This document shows, piece by piece, positions 27,227 to 36,834 of a stretch of 64,000 nt of DNA. The notes beneath the pieces are model-generated. The model was not told the origin of the DNA. It ran no database searches and saw nothing but the letters and a program-made list of their open reading frames with translations. Both the position numbers and the translations under genes were made by a program. Positions within the stretch are counted from its first letter, which is position 1; the number at the start of each line of letters is the position of its first letter. The DNA is from Ceratopteris richardii. Taxonomy: Eukaryota > Streptophyta > Polypodiopsida > Polypodiales > Pteridaceae. The stretch covers positions 188,701,880-188,765,879 of the forward strand of contig CM035420.1 of assembly GCA_020310875.1 (NCBI GenBank). Reading direction: 5' to 3'.

Positions 27227-28948
27227 CTAATATGCTTTAAGCATCATGCCTATGTCTTCAGGAGTGGGATCAGCTAATACTGATCCTACTCGGGGTGGTG
27301 GGTGGGTTACGTGGGGTGTATTAGAGGGTGGAGGGATGGAGGGTGATGGGGATGGTAGCGGTGGGAATGTGTGAGAGTGCGGTTGAGATGTGATCTCTAT
27401 GATTTTTGCTTTGGTTTCTCTCAATCTTTCTTCAAGTTCGCTCATCTTTTTTGCCCATTGCCTTTTCATTCTTTCACGACTATCCTTCCAGGCTCTAGTT
27501 CTCTTTTTGGTTATGCTCTCTGTTTCACTCACCTCGAGGCTCTTTTCCTGACCAACACCTTGGTTTTGTTGTAGTGGTTGGGCTCTTGTGATCACTTGCA
27601 CAGGTGCAGTGGAAGTCACACTCCCTGTGGAGTCTACAACTAACCCAACAACATTGATAGGAGTGATTTTAGGCATGTTATTAGGGTTCTTTGGGCAATC
27701 TCGTAGGAGATGCTCTTTCCCGCAGTCTTGACAGAAACCCTGAATGGTTATTGGTTGAGGTTGTGTAGGGGCAGGCAGTGGACAATCACGTATAAGGTGA
27801 TCTCCCTGGCATCTGAAGCATGGTCCTCTAGGAAATGGGGGTCGTACCTGCCTAGGTTGAGGTCTAGAGTTGGGGTTTGAGTACATGACATTGGCATACT
27901 CAGGCTCCCCACTATTTTCACTTGGGTCCTCATAATAGTATGAATCGTTATGCTCGGGTGACTGCATGTAATAAGCCTGTGGGCTATCAATATGTGTGGA
28001 ATCAAAACTATGGTCACTTGGATCACTGTCTGATAGCAATGGGGTGATTGGGACTATGGCCCTGTTCGGATTTTCTTCAGCAGATGCGTATTTCACTGGG
28101 ATCACATTGGTTGGAGCAGGGGGTTGCTGTACTAGGACTGGTTGAGGTCTCTGCTGCCCTTGATAAGGTGGCTGATAAGTTTGCTGTGGTCTGTTGTATT
28201 GTTGTGGTGGGTACTGATTCTGGTATCTACCCTGCTGTGGATATGGCTGAGGGTAATTTTGCCTAACAGTTTGTTTGTTATATGGGCAGTCTTGTGAAGT
28301 GTGGTTTGTGTACCTGCGCTCTATGGTGCAGTACTGGCTACTAGGATTCGCCTGGGGTTGGGCCATAATGGGACATACATTTGCCATATGGTCACCGCCA
28401 CAAGTGTAACACCGCTTAACTGGGGCAAATCTCGGAATTTGTTTGCTAGAGACACCTAGTTTTTGAGCTACCTTCTCTGCAAGTTCCTCAATGGATGTGG
28501 ATTGACCAGATGTGAGGCTAATAGAGCTATCAGAATCCTTATAGATTTTTGATAGTTCTAATTCCTCACCTAGATTGTCCTCAATGTCTATGCACATGCG
28601 CACGCACTCTTCTATCGTTCTAGGGTCCTTCAGATACGCATATGACTTGAGCTTGGTGCTCAACAATCCATCTAAGAACAAGGCCACTTGTTTGGCTGGT
28701 GTGGGTAACTCCGGCATTGGGCATCTCTCCAGGTACTGCCTAAACCTTCTTCCAGCTAGTCTGACCGTCTCTTGAGGTGTTTGTTTGAAGCTATGAATTA
28801 GTGAGGAAGTGTTGTGCCTGATTCCACTCTTAGAAAACTCAATGATAAATGCCTCTAAGAGCTGGTCTATGTTTCTGAAATGCCTCTCGTTTAGTGGTTG
28901 AAACCACGTAAGGGCAGTGTTCCTAAGGGTTAGACCAAAAGCATTATA
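27227..28948 (-). CDS. Element B gag, capsid-like domain and zinc knuckles
   Basis: Continues the gag frame after an in-frame TAA at 28949. It encodes the Retrotrans_gag-type region (ALTWFQPL, FIIEFSKSGIRHNTSSLIHS, RRFRQYLERCP), a Gln/Pro/Tyr-rich segment and zinc knuckles CYTCGGDHMANVC, CFRCQGDHLIRDC and CQDCGKEHLLRDC, all CX2CX3HX4C. It ends at a TAG (27227-27229) where E has CAG (Gln). Confidence 0.9.
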   Translation of the reverse strand, partial: YNAFGLTLRNTALTWFQPLNERHFRNIDQLLEAFIIEFSKSGIRHNTSSLIHSFKQTPQETVRLAGRRFRQYLERCPMPELPTPAKQVALFLDGLLSTKLKSYAYLKDPRTIEECVRMCIDIEDNLGEELELSKIYKDSDSSISLTSGQSTSIEELAEKVAQKLGVSSKQIPRFAPVKRCYTCGGDHMANVCPIMAQPQANPSSQYCTIERRYTNHTSQDCPYNKQTVRQNYPQPYPQQGRYQNQYPPQQYNRPQQTYQPPYQGQQRPQPVLVQQPPAPTNVIPVKYASAEENPNRAIVPITPLLSDSDPSDHSFDSTHIDSPQAYYMQSPEHNDSYYYEDPSENSGEPEYANVMYSNPNSRPQPRQVRPPFPRGPCFRCQGDHLIRDCPLPAPTQPQPITIQGFCQDCGKEHLLRDCPKNPNNMPKITPINVVGLVVDSTGSVTSTAPVQVITRAQPLQQNQGVGQEKSLEVSETESITKKRTRAWKDSRERMKRQWAKKMSELEERLRETKAKIIEITSQPHSHTFPPLPSPSPSIPPPSNTPHVTHPPPRVGSVLADPTPEDIGMMLKAY

Positions 28949-30082
28949 TTATGTGAATAGGTCCTCTACCTGTTCAGCTTTCAATACTTGCCGAAATTCT
29001 GCCACATGGTCATAAGGGTCTCCCGTGCCATCGAAGTAATTCTTCATGGACTTCACCAGTTGAGTTGGTCGCAGGGTCCTAGTGTGTTCTCTCGGCCTTG
29101 GCAAAGGAAAATCGTCAGCATTCCTTTGATTCCATGGGGTTCTATGTCTCTCAGGTTCCACTCTATTCCTTTCCGTTCCCGTTCTTTCTCTTCCCAGGGA
29201 ATTGGCAAAACTTATCTCAGGTTTGTCCCTACTTCTATCTCTTTGAGCTCCATGAGCTTGGGAGGTCCCAGCTCCTTGGTGACCAAAGGACACATTAGAC
29301 CTTGGTTGGGGAAAAACAAATTCACCCTTCCATGTGTAGGCATGTCTGCCATGCTCAGTGACCATGAAGATTCTCTCTGATGCATTGTCTAGGTAGGTTA
29401 CTTGGCCTGGGCTATCAGGGTCTTTAAACTCATAGATTGTGAGGGCACTCACTTCCTGAGGTTGGGTAGATTTATATCTCCAAAAAGCCTCATCGGTTTT
29501 TTGGTTTAAAAGCAGATCTATGCTTTTATTATTCTGTGCAATCCACTCTGGAGTCATGATTCTGGTCAAAACAGATTTACCACGGGGGGTTCTTGGCTCT
29601 CTCTCTAAGTTCCCTTGCTCTATATCACCCATGTCGGTCTCCGCAATCACATTTCCAAACTCATCAGTTCTATCAGGAAGAGTGGTGACTACATATATAG
29701 TCCCCTCTTTATCTAGATATGCTCCATTCTCAAACTTGACTACTGGATGGTCTAATCCATGGGGTTGATCGGGGTTCTTAATCTGGACCACAGATCTTCT
29801 CAGGCCATCTTCATAGATGCGAGCACCTAGACGATTAGTCCTGATGTATTCCAGTTGAGTCTTGTATGGTCCTTCTGGCTTTTCTAGATAAGCCAACCCT
29901 GAACTACCTACTAGTCTCTCCATGTGATAGGACATCTCAGAATCACTTGTTTTTGATCTGGGAGTGTATGGGTAATCACTCAGCTGTTGGGCCCAAGACC
30001 TGGCAGTGTGATTGACACTAGCTTCAGAAGATCTGAGGCTTTGTCTGTCTCGGCCTAAGTGTCTGCCTGATCTAAGGTTCAT
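28949..30082 (-). CDS. Element B gag, novel N-terminal domain
   Basis: 377 codons. The start at 30082 (MNLRSGRHLGRDRQ) is supported by an in-frame TAA 12 nt upstream and by the matching E start. The region is well conserved between B and E (RTNRLGA.IYEDGL, FENGAYLDKEGTIYVVT, YTWKGEF.FPQPRSNVS, YFDGTGDPYDHVAEFRQVL). I recognise no named domain before the capsid-like part; a matrix-like role is possible. The terminal TAA replaces Gln (CAA/CAG) in E, consistent with C-to-T decay. Confidence 0.9.
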   Translation of the reverse strand: MNLRSGRHLGRDRQSLRSSEASVNHTARSWAQQLSDYPYTPRSKTSDSEMSYHMERLVGSSGLAYLEKPEGPYKTQLEYIRTNRLGARIYEDGLRRSVVQIKNPDQPHGLDHPVVKFENGAYLDKEGTIYVVTTLPDRTDEFGNVIAETDMGDIEQGNLEREPRTPRGKSVLTRIMTPEWIAQNNKSIDLLLNQKTDEAFWRYKSTQPQEVSALTIYEFKDPDSPGQVTYLDNASERIFMVTEHGRHAYTWKGEFVFPQPRSNVSFGHQGAGTSQAHGAQRDRSRDKPEISFANSLGRERTGTERNRVEPERHRTPWNQRNADDFPLPRPREHTRTLRPTQLVKSMKNYFDGTGDPYDHVAEFRQVLKAEQVEDLFT

Positions 30083-31790
30083 ATGCCTGATTTATCTACC
30101 CCCTTGGACCCAAGCACACTCTCGTTGCAGGTTAATTTGCACCAATCACTTTGTTCTTTGAGTTGAATATTATGTTTATGGTCTTGTCTGAAATCGCGTC
30201 GTCACGAGTACTTAAGTGAATTTCTGCACTTGATAAGTGATCGATTCCAGTTTACCTTTTGTCCCTTAGAGTTTTCGCACTTAAGACCTACTTAATTCTT
30301 GCACTTGGTTGATTAATACTCTTGGACTTGATTCGTGCCTAACGTTGCCCTAATTAATTACCACACCTAAGTCGTACTTAGCCTAGGCTAGGAATTGACA
30401 AAGGAGGGTTGAGAGATCTTCCAACCTCAATTAGCTGGTTGACCAGACTGCTACACAAGCCCAGGAAGCCTTCTCCCAAGCTTGGTACTCACCCTTGCTA
30501 GCTTGCTTTGGATTGCCTTGAGTGCACACAATGTTCCTGAAAAAGCTCACCAGTCAGTATAGCTCTATTACCACAAGTAATTGGAAGACACACATCAATG
30601 TTTGTAGTCCCCCTGGAGTAACTCACTGTACCCCCTCAATCTTAGGACCACCTAGTTTCACCTAAAGGTCAACTTAAAAAATACATGTTCTAAAACTCCG
30701 CGTATGATTCTTACAAAAATCAGTCAAGGTCCACGTAGGATTCTCAACGAGCTTTCCAACGAGACCAAAATCTCATCAATCGGAGTTTGTATGGTCAAGT
30801 TATAACCATTCAGGCACTAAAGGGTCAAAACAGGCTCTCAGGGTTCAGGAGATCCCTCTCTAGTTTCTAGGTCTTTTGCCCACTTCCAAGGTTCTAAAGT
30901 TATACCAAGGTGCCTAAAATTAAGCTCAACTACCCTTCAATTCACTCAAAATTAACCCTAAATTTTTCATGTGTTAAAGGCCGTGTATCGCGATAGGTCG
31001 GGTCGAGGTGTCGCGATAGGTCGAAGTGTCGCGATAGGTGGGAAGTGTCGCGATAGGTGGGAAGTGTCGCGATGGGTGGGAGGTGTCGCGATAGGTCGAA
31101 GTGTCGCGATAGGTCGTGAGGTGTCGCGATAGGTCGTGAGGTGTCGCGATAGGTCGTGAGGTGTCGCGATAGGTCGTGAGATGTCACGATAGGTCGTGAG
31201 GTGTCGCGATAGGTCGTGAGGTGTCGCGATACTTCCAAGTGTCGCGATGGGTCGCGAGGTGTCGCGATAGGTCGTGAGGTGTCGCGATAGCTCGTGGGTG
31301 TCGCGATAGCTCGTGAGTGTCGCGATACCTCGAGGTGTCGCGATAGCTCGGGATATGGTGAATTTTTCTGTTCTGTCTAGTGATCCTGGGAGCTCTAGGC
31401 CTGCGCAGTGTCGTGGTGCACTCAGAATCGTGATTGGGTGAAGTTTTCGGAGTGTCACGATAGCTCGAGCTCAACACCTCGGGGACTGTGCAGACAGATT
31501 CCGTACCTGCTGAGCTTGCTGGAGATGATGATGGAGCTGCCACCTGCAAGAAACATGCAAAAAACACACAAAACAAGAACACACACGCTCGCTCTCTCTC
31601 AAACTCGCACACAACAAATGAGGGGAATGACAAGGAAGAGGGAATATGTAGTGGAGAAGGAGGTGGAGGTGGAGATGGAGAAGGAGGTGACGATGGAGAT
31701 GGAGATGGAGAAAAATCAGAAATTTACCGACTACTTACCATTCCAACGCGTCCTCTCTACGTCTTACCATCACACGCTCGTCCTCAAAGC
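30083..31790 (-). other. Element B 5' leader
   Basis: 1.7 kb between PBS and gag. It holds the TCGCGA array (separate entry), AT-rich flanks and a purine-rich stretch near 31630-31720 (GGAGATGGAGAAGG in plus sense). Open frames here come from the repeat array or low complexity and are not conserved in E, so I do not call them genes. The leader should carry packaging and splice-donor signals, but I could not pin these down. Confidence 0.7.
30985..31352 (-). repeat. Leader tandem array of about 19 units (18-20 bp, core TCGCGAT)
   Basis: Plus-strand consensus GTGTCGCGATAGGTCGTGAG. I count about 19 head-to-tail units. TCGCGA is kept in nearly every unit (one TCACGA), while the rest varies (AGGTGGGA, AGCTCGTG, ACCTCGAG). 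One isolated related unit lies near 31453. The core is self-complementary and CpG-rich in an otherwise CpG-poor region. Confidence 0.93.
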
Positions 31791-31813
31791 TCGAATCCCC
31801 GGCAACGGCGCCA
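31791..31813 (-). other. Element B primer-binding site (tRNA-Asp)
   Basis: In minus sense TGGCGCCGTTGCCGGGGATT, the complement of the plant tRNA-Asp 3' end. It lies 5 nt (AATTT) after the LTR end CTACACCA. Confidence 0.93.
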
Positions 31814-31818
31814 AAATT

Positions 31819-32401
31819 TGGTGTAGCTCAGTGATGAGTAGCACCTCCTTTAATGTCAATCGGGGAAGACATGAGGATGGTATGAAGACCTCGAGCAAGT
31901 GAAGGCACAAATGTGTGAGTGAGAAGCACACTAACATGCACACACATACACACACACGCGCACACACGGTAAGAACAAAGAGAGTAGGACAATGGAATCA
32001 CTTCTATTGCAACAAAGTTCTCATACAAGCTCAAAACTACAAGAAGCTACCCCAAAAATGAGCTCTGTAGCTCTATTTATAGTTTTTGACTAGCTTTGGC
32101 CCTGTCCACACCTAGTGTCCGGCCTAGTTAAAAATTAGGTTCCAGGGCTTATTTGAGGGCTCAAACGAGATCTAAAAATTATGAAAATTGGCAGGCAACT
32201 ACTTCTAAGGCTCCTCAAGCTCGAGGACTCCTTGGCTTGTACAAAATGGAGCTACAAAAAGGTGAAAATGGTATTTACAGGGGTTTTTAGTGATGAGAAT
32301 CACTTTTAAATGGTGTACTGGTTTTGAAAAAAATAAAGGGTTGCCTTAGTGCTAGATCTGCTTGTATGCTCGTACTTGCTTCTTCTCGTATACGGCCAAC
32401 A
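31819..32401 (-). repeat. Element B 5' LTR
   Basis: 583 bp, same length as the 3' LTR and different at seven positions by my reading. The TATAAATAG core promoter is at 32081-32073 (plus strand CTATTTATA). The flanking target copy TTGTC is at 32402-32406. Confidence 0.96.
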
Positions 32402-32427
32402 TTGTCAAAAACTGTTCAGACTTTGCA

Positions 32428-32608
32428 GAGCTGTACAGACCTGGAAAATACTTATTTTCCAATATTTCTTTGGATAAACTGAAAGTAGACCTTGTGCTCT
32501 TCGAAATGAGCTGTACAGACCTGGAAAAATACTTATTTTCCAAAATTTCTTTTGATAAACTGAAAGTAGACCTTGTGCTCTTCGAAAGTAGACCTTGTGC
32601 TCTTCCAA
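32428..32608. repeat. 80-bp tandem duplication in element C
   Basis: The unit beginning GAGCTGTACAGACCTGG occurs at 32428-32507 and again from 32508, followed by a third partial copy of its last about 22 bp (AAAGTAGACCTTGTGCTCTT). Copies differ at a few bases. Confidence 0.9.
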
Positions 32609-33908
32609 TTTGGAGTTTTCTACCCCAAGGTATGGCCATTCCAAACGGGACATGCCAAACTAGTGGACTGTTGGAGGGGCTGGAAAAAGTGTAAAAAAGT
32701 GATTTTTGGGGTGCCCAAAAGCATTCTTCCATCATACAAATCCTAAAATTCTCTCCATAACCTCAGAGAGTGGTATATGAAGGTGCTTGGGCCTATTTTT
32801 ACCTTTCCAAATCCTCCCTTAGTGCATGCTAATTCGCTCCCCAAAATAGGCCGAAAACAAGATTTTTACTTTCATGTAAAAACTTAAATGGGAGCTCTTA
32901 GCAAGCTTTTAATCCACTCTAAATGTGGATTTCTCTTGGATTTTATACAATAATCCATGGGAAGCCTCTTACTGCTCTTTATTCTTACTCCCAAAAGTGG
33001 AGTTTGGCAAAAATTAACATCTAAATTTTTTCCAAAAAGTGCGGGAAGGGGGTCTTTGAGGAAGTAAAATTCCTCCTTAACTTATCATTTTGATGAATCT
33101 AATGATTCGAAAAAGGAGTCCATACACCATACTCTCAGTATATATACTTTTTCCCATCCATCCATAGCTACCGCACCTCTTTTTCCCTCTTCCAAAATGG
33201 GAATTTCTTAGATTTAGGTGCTGAAATTTTTTGTCAAACTGTGATGGAAGGGGATTTTGCGGAGCTTCAAACTCCCATCATACTGAGGTATATTTTGGAT
33301 TTCTTAGTTGTATATGGAATTCAATACACTAAACTATACGTGTGCATGATTTTTTCTACTAAACTAAGAAAAATCCCGCTTCGTTTCGCTTTCCCAAAAT
33401 GGCTATTTATAAAAAATAGCTCTTGAAATTTATGTAAAAATCATAAAAATAGGCTACTTTGGAGGTGCCTATAGCTTACCCTTTGTTGTATATTTAGGGA
33501 ATCCTTGATTCAATATGAGATTATATATCTCATTCTCTCCATGAGCATGATTTCCCTCCTTCCTTGCCCTTCTCAAAGAGTGGCCCTTGTCTCTTAATTC
33601 CTAAAAATAACAAGAAAGCTCATACCTGTGATTAAGATAGATCTCCATCCTTTAGTCTTGGTATGATAGTGTTGGAGAGTCCATGGAAGGAGTGCTCCTC
33701 GATATAGGCTCTGTATAGTCAATCCATGGAGTGTTTCTTGTACTATTCATATGAGATTTACATATGAAGGGAGAAAAGAGGGCTTTCTCTCTATTTCCCT
33801 CCCCAACAAACTCACGAGCCTCCGGCCCAGCAGATCACCTTTGAAGACTTCTTTTATAAAATCTGGTCCGCAAATATCGTTATGTCGACTGAGAATGGAG
33901 ATCATCAA

Positions 33909-33978
33909 GTGCATATGGCGAGCTGGATAAGCGAAATGCCTCTGAAGGGGGTGACGTGAGTTCAAATCCCACCTTGCG
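33909..33978 (+). other. tRNA-like segment with A- and B-box matches
   Basis: TGGCGAGCTGG (33916-33926) fits the Pol III A box, and GAGTTCAAATCCC (33958-33970) resembles the B box. A TTTTTT run follows near 33992. The acceptor and anticodon stems pair poorly by hand folding, so this is at best a tRNA-derived relic, not a called tRNA gene. Confidence 0.3.
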
Positions 33979-34003
33979 CAGCGTGGTAGATCCCTTTTTT
34001 GAC

Positions 34004-34016
34004 GGCTCTGATACCA
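34004..34016 (-). other. Element C primer-binding site (initiator tRNA-Met)
   Basis: In minus sense TGGTATCAGAGCC, the classic plant iMet PBS, 2 nt after the LTR end. It sets C's orientation as minus. Confidence 0.85.
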
Positions 34017-34018
34017 AA

Positions 34019-34282
34019 TTTTACGTTCGACAACTCATTAGCTTGCTCGTATGCTCACGGATGACCATCAACAACACAGAGATATCTTGTCTTTCGAACC
34101 TCCCAGCCGCCGAGCTGTTTCTATGCTATATATGCGAGAGACTACTCACACACACATAAGTCATAGTAATGAGATCAACCTCTCTTAATTCCTCTACCAT
34201 ATGACATGAGGCCTTGTTGGTGCCATGTGACATCTCTGCCACCTCACCCAAGAGGTGTTCTCACCACCCCCATGATGTGACA
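34019..34282 (-). repeat. Element C 5' LTR
   Basis: 264 bp in minus sense from TGTCACATCATG to GTCGAACGTAAAA, with a TATATAG box (plus strand CTATATATG about 34125-34133). The 3' terminus is not the usual CA. Only its last 85 bp align clearly with 13701-13785. Confidence 0.75.
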
Positions 34283-34996
34283 CAGGAGGACACTTTGGAC
34301 CAGATAGGGTGATCAAGGCAACACTATTTGCAGGTCTTTGGTGGCCCAAACTTCATATGGATGCACATACTTATGTGAAGAGGTGTGATGTTTGTCAGCG
34401 AATGCAGTACCCTACGCGTAAAGATGCGATGCCATTGAAACCTATGATAGGTGGACGTGCATTCTCTAAGTGGGGAATAGACTTCCTCGGTCCTATTAAT
34501 CCCCCAGCTAAGGGTTCCCATGTTGAATACATTATTGTGGCCACTGACTATCTAACCAAATGGGTAGAAGTAAAAGCTACAACGAAGAACAATGTGCAGA
34601 CCATTGCTAAGTTCTTATTTGAGAATGTGTTCACCAGATATGGGCTACCAATAGAGCTAGTAAGTGATAGAGGCACACACTTCTTGAATGAAGTCATAGA
34701 AAACCTTCTCCAAGAATTCTTGGTGATACATAAGAAGTCGGCCCCCTATCATCCACAAGCTAATGTACACGCTGAGAGCACAAATAAGATTCTATGCAAT
34801 GTATTGACAAAATTAGTTTATAATAAACGCTCTGATTGGGACAAACAGCTACACCATGATGTTTGGGCATACAGAGTTTCCTATAAAATGGTACTCCAAT
34901 CCACACCCTTTCAGATGGTGTTCGGCCAAAATGCAGTGCTACCATTGGATTTTTTGATGCCTACATTGAAGGTAGCACAAGAGCATGACTGGACAG
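34283..34996 (+). pseudogene. Element D pol, island 2 (second H2C2 and integrase core)
   Basis: Resumes D at GGHFGPDRVIKATLFAG and runs in one open frame through CDVCQR, WGIDFLGP, VSDRGTHF and HAESTNK. D, D and E are kept, although the usual NGQAES is NVHAES. It breaks off at DWTA where H is inserted and continues at 39208. The last about 15 codons of the open frame to 35043 belong to H. Confidence 0.92.
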
Positions 34997-36803
34997 CACA
35001 AAAAAATATAAGGGTGAATGTTAGCTCACTGGCGAAATTATAGAAAAGTTTTAAAAATGTATCTATTTTTTTATAGTCTCATAATTATGAAAATCGTCCA
35101 AAGTTTCAACCCTAACTTTTGTATGCTGGGTTCTTTTCGCCCACATCACGACTTTGGACATGTGTGTTACTTGGTATGAATTGCCTTCTGTTCACAACTC
35201 AGTCGTATGAGTGCTTAGATGTTCGCCCGGAGAAAGTCATGACTACGAAGCGTTAAACAGAGGTAATGTTTCTATTTTTCTTGGTTTCCTCAATAGTATC
35301 GTTGCCTCCTACTCATAAAAAGGTGAGTGCAGTATGATAAGTTTGTCATTATTCTTCATTGTCATTGCGTATGTTATCCCATCTTGCATTTCTTTTCTTG
35401 GATGCATTTGATTGACCAGTAATAGATGTGGAATTCGCTTTTACATTGGAATGAAAATATATCCGATATCTTCTTGAGATGTTTGAGGTTTGAGATGTTT
35501 TGGATCTTTGGTCATTGTACTGTAATCATGTCAAACAACAAAAGAATACTATGTTGAAAGAATTTGAGAAGTATCATAGCTCATAACGCTGATTTTGATG
35601 CATTTCATCTTTTTCTCACCATGTAGCCTAATCGTAGCGTATGGCAGTGAGTATAAATAAATTTGGAGCGTCTTAATCAATGGCGTTGATTGGGGATTTT
35701 AATCCATGTTTGTTTAGAGTTTTTTTATGTCCTATTATTTTATTTTTGTATGAATGGGCAAAAAGTTAAGTGTAGAATCATCACTCAGAGCTTCGCTCAG
35801 ACGGAGTCATGAAGACAAAGAGTCAACTGGTACCATTTCTATTGTTCTTTTTTTCCTCAATACTACATGCAAGGAAGATTTGCAGAGGACCATGGATATG
35901 TGTTGAAGGTGTATTTATGTGTATCAGGACCATGGATATGTGCTGAGGTTCTTTGATATGTTTGTGAAAGTGGCTAATCACATTTTCTTTGTTTGTTTGT
36001 GCGAATCTCTAGGGATCAATGCTACTGGTTGGCGATGGCAGTGAATAGACATTAATTCCCAACTTCAGGCTGTGCCTACAGGCTCTCATCATCATAAATG
36101 ACATCGAAGCATAGGTGGAGCAGCTTTGCTTCAACACCATCTCTTGCACTAACTTCATCTCCCTCGGTACTAAAGACTCCATTGTGAACAAAAGTCATTT
36201 AGACCTTGACTTTGGATCTTGAGAAGTGGCATTTATGGGTTCGGTGAATTTCCACAGCAGTATGAGCTCTTTGATATATCATACCTTTCGCAACATTTTT
36301 ATCATTCATTCAGCAGGTTTAATATTGTCATTCATAAATGTACATAGACTAGTGACATTATTTTTTTCGATCCATTATGCATGTCAGAGTTATGTGCTAT
36401 ATGTATAGGAGTTTATTATTCTTGAATCATGGAGTTGTTGGTGTACAAAAGACTGTGATGTGCACGATTGATGTGTAGAGAAAATGATCATTGAGTCTCT
36501 TACAACTATCTTTCTGTATTCAAAGATTCTTGTCTAAATGGAAAGAAACATATGGCGGATAGTGCTCCTGATATGAATGTATTATCGACTGTGAGATTTA
36601 TAAAGTTCATTGCTAATATATGTGCTGGAAATGGGGCCCAACTATTGTCTCGTCTTGGGGGAAGGGATGGCTTGACCTTTGAACATGAGTGTGGTTCTTT
36701 CAATGTTGCCAAATCCATTTGAAAATATGTCATAAGTGTTGAGCGTCTTTGATATTGTGGTCTTGACGCAGTCAATCTCGTGAAACTTTCAGGTAATCAA
36801 CTC

Positions 36804-36832
<29 letters not shown>
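36804..36832. repeat. (GA)n microsatellite
   Basis: About 14 perfect GA dinucleotides within insertion H. Confidence 0.95.

Positions 36833-36834
<2 letters not shown>

Larger units (their letters stand above)
15584..32401 (-). mobile_element. Element B: complete 16.8 kb Ty3/gypsy retrotransposon
   Basis: Both LTRs are 583 bp (15584-16166 and 31819-32401) and the insertion is flanked by TTGTC (15579-15583 and 32402-32406). Order in minus sense: LTR, tRNA-Asp PBS, leader with tandem array, gag-pol frame from 30082 to 20671, spacer with splice acceptor, ORF2 (20440-16178), polypurine tract, LTR. By my base-by-base reading the LTRs differ at seven positions (about 1.2 %), with no indels. Gag-pol carries in-frame stops at 28949, 27227 and 21316 and frameshifts near 27.16, 24.67 and 24.09 kb. 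ORF2 is intact. Confidence 0.96.
32402..34018. other. Element C, right non-coding part
   Basis: About 1.6 kb without a convincing ORF. It contains an 80-bp tandem duplication at its left end, a tRNA-like segment near 33909-33978, and the PBS at its right end. Otherwise I see nothing in it. Confidence 0.6.
13701..34282 (-). mobile_element. Element C: non-coding LTR-type element (interrupted by B)
   Basis: C splits the D codons for GVAG/GHFG and is flanked by CAGGA (13696-13700 and 34283-34287). Without B it is about 3.76 kb. In minus orientation its 5' terminal repeat (34282 down to 34019) starts TGTCACATCATG, contains a TATATAG box and is followed by a PBS matching initiator tRNA-Met. The other end (13701-13785) repeats the last 85 bp of that LTR with four differences. 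No gag or pol coding sequence is seen, so it must have been moved by proteins supplied in trans (inference). Confidence 0.75.

Noticed and set aside
30985..31352. CRISPR-like appearance of short regular repeats
   Set aside because: Units are head-to-tail with no unique spacers, and the DNA is plant nuclear. It is a tandem array inside a retrotransposon leader.
30942..31633. Three overlapping minus-strand open frames across the B leader array, giving repeats such as YRDTSRPIATPHDLSRH
   Set aside because: All three frames are open only because the 20-bp unit lacks stop triplets. The peptide is not conserved in E, whose array has a different sequence. I treat it as a non-coding repeat.
36506..36775. 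89-codon minus-strand frame in insertion H
   Set aside because: No recognised domain, and the opposite strand is equally open over part of it. Noted only as a possible captured fragment, not called as a gene.
36804..36832. (GA)n tract as a GAGA-type regulatory element
   Set aside because: It is a simple microsatellite inside a non-coding insertion with no gene next to it.
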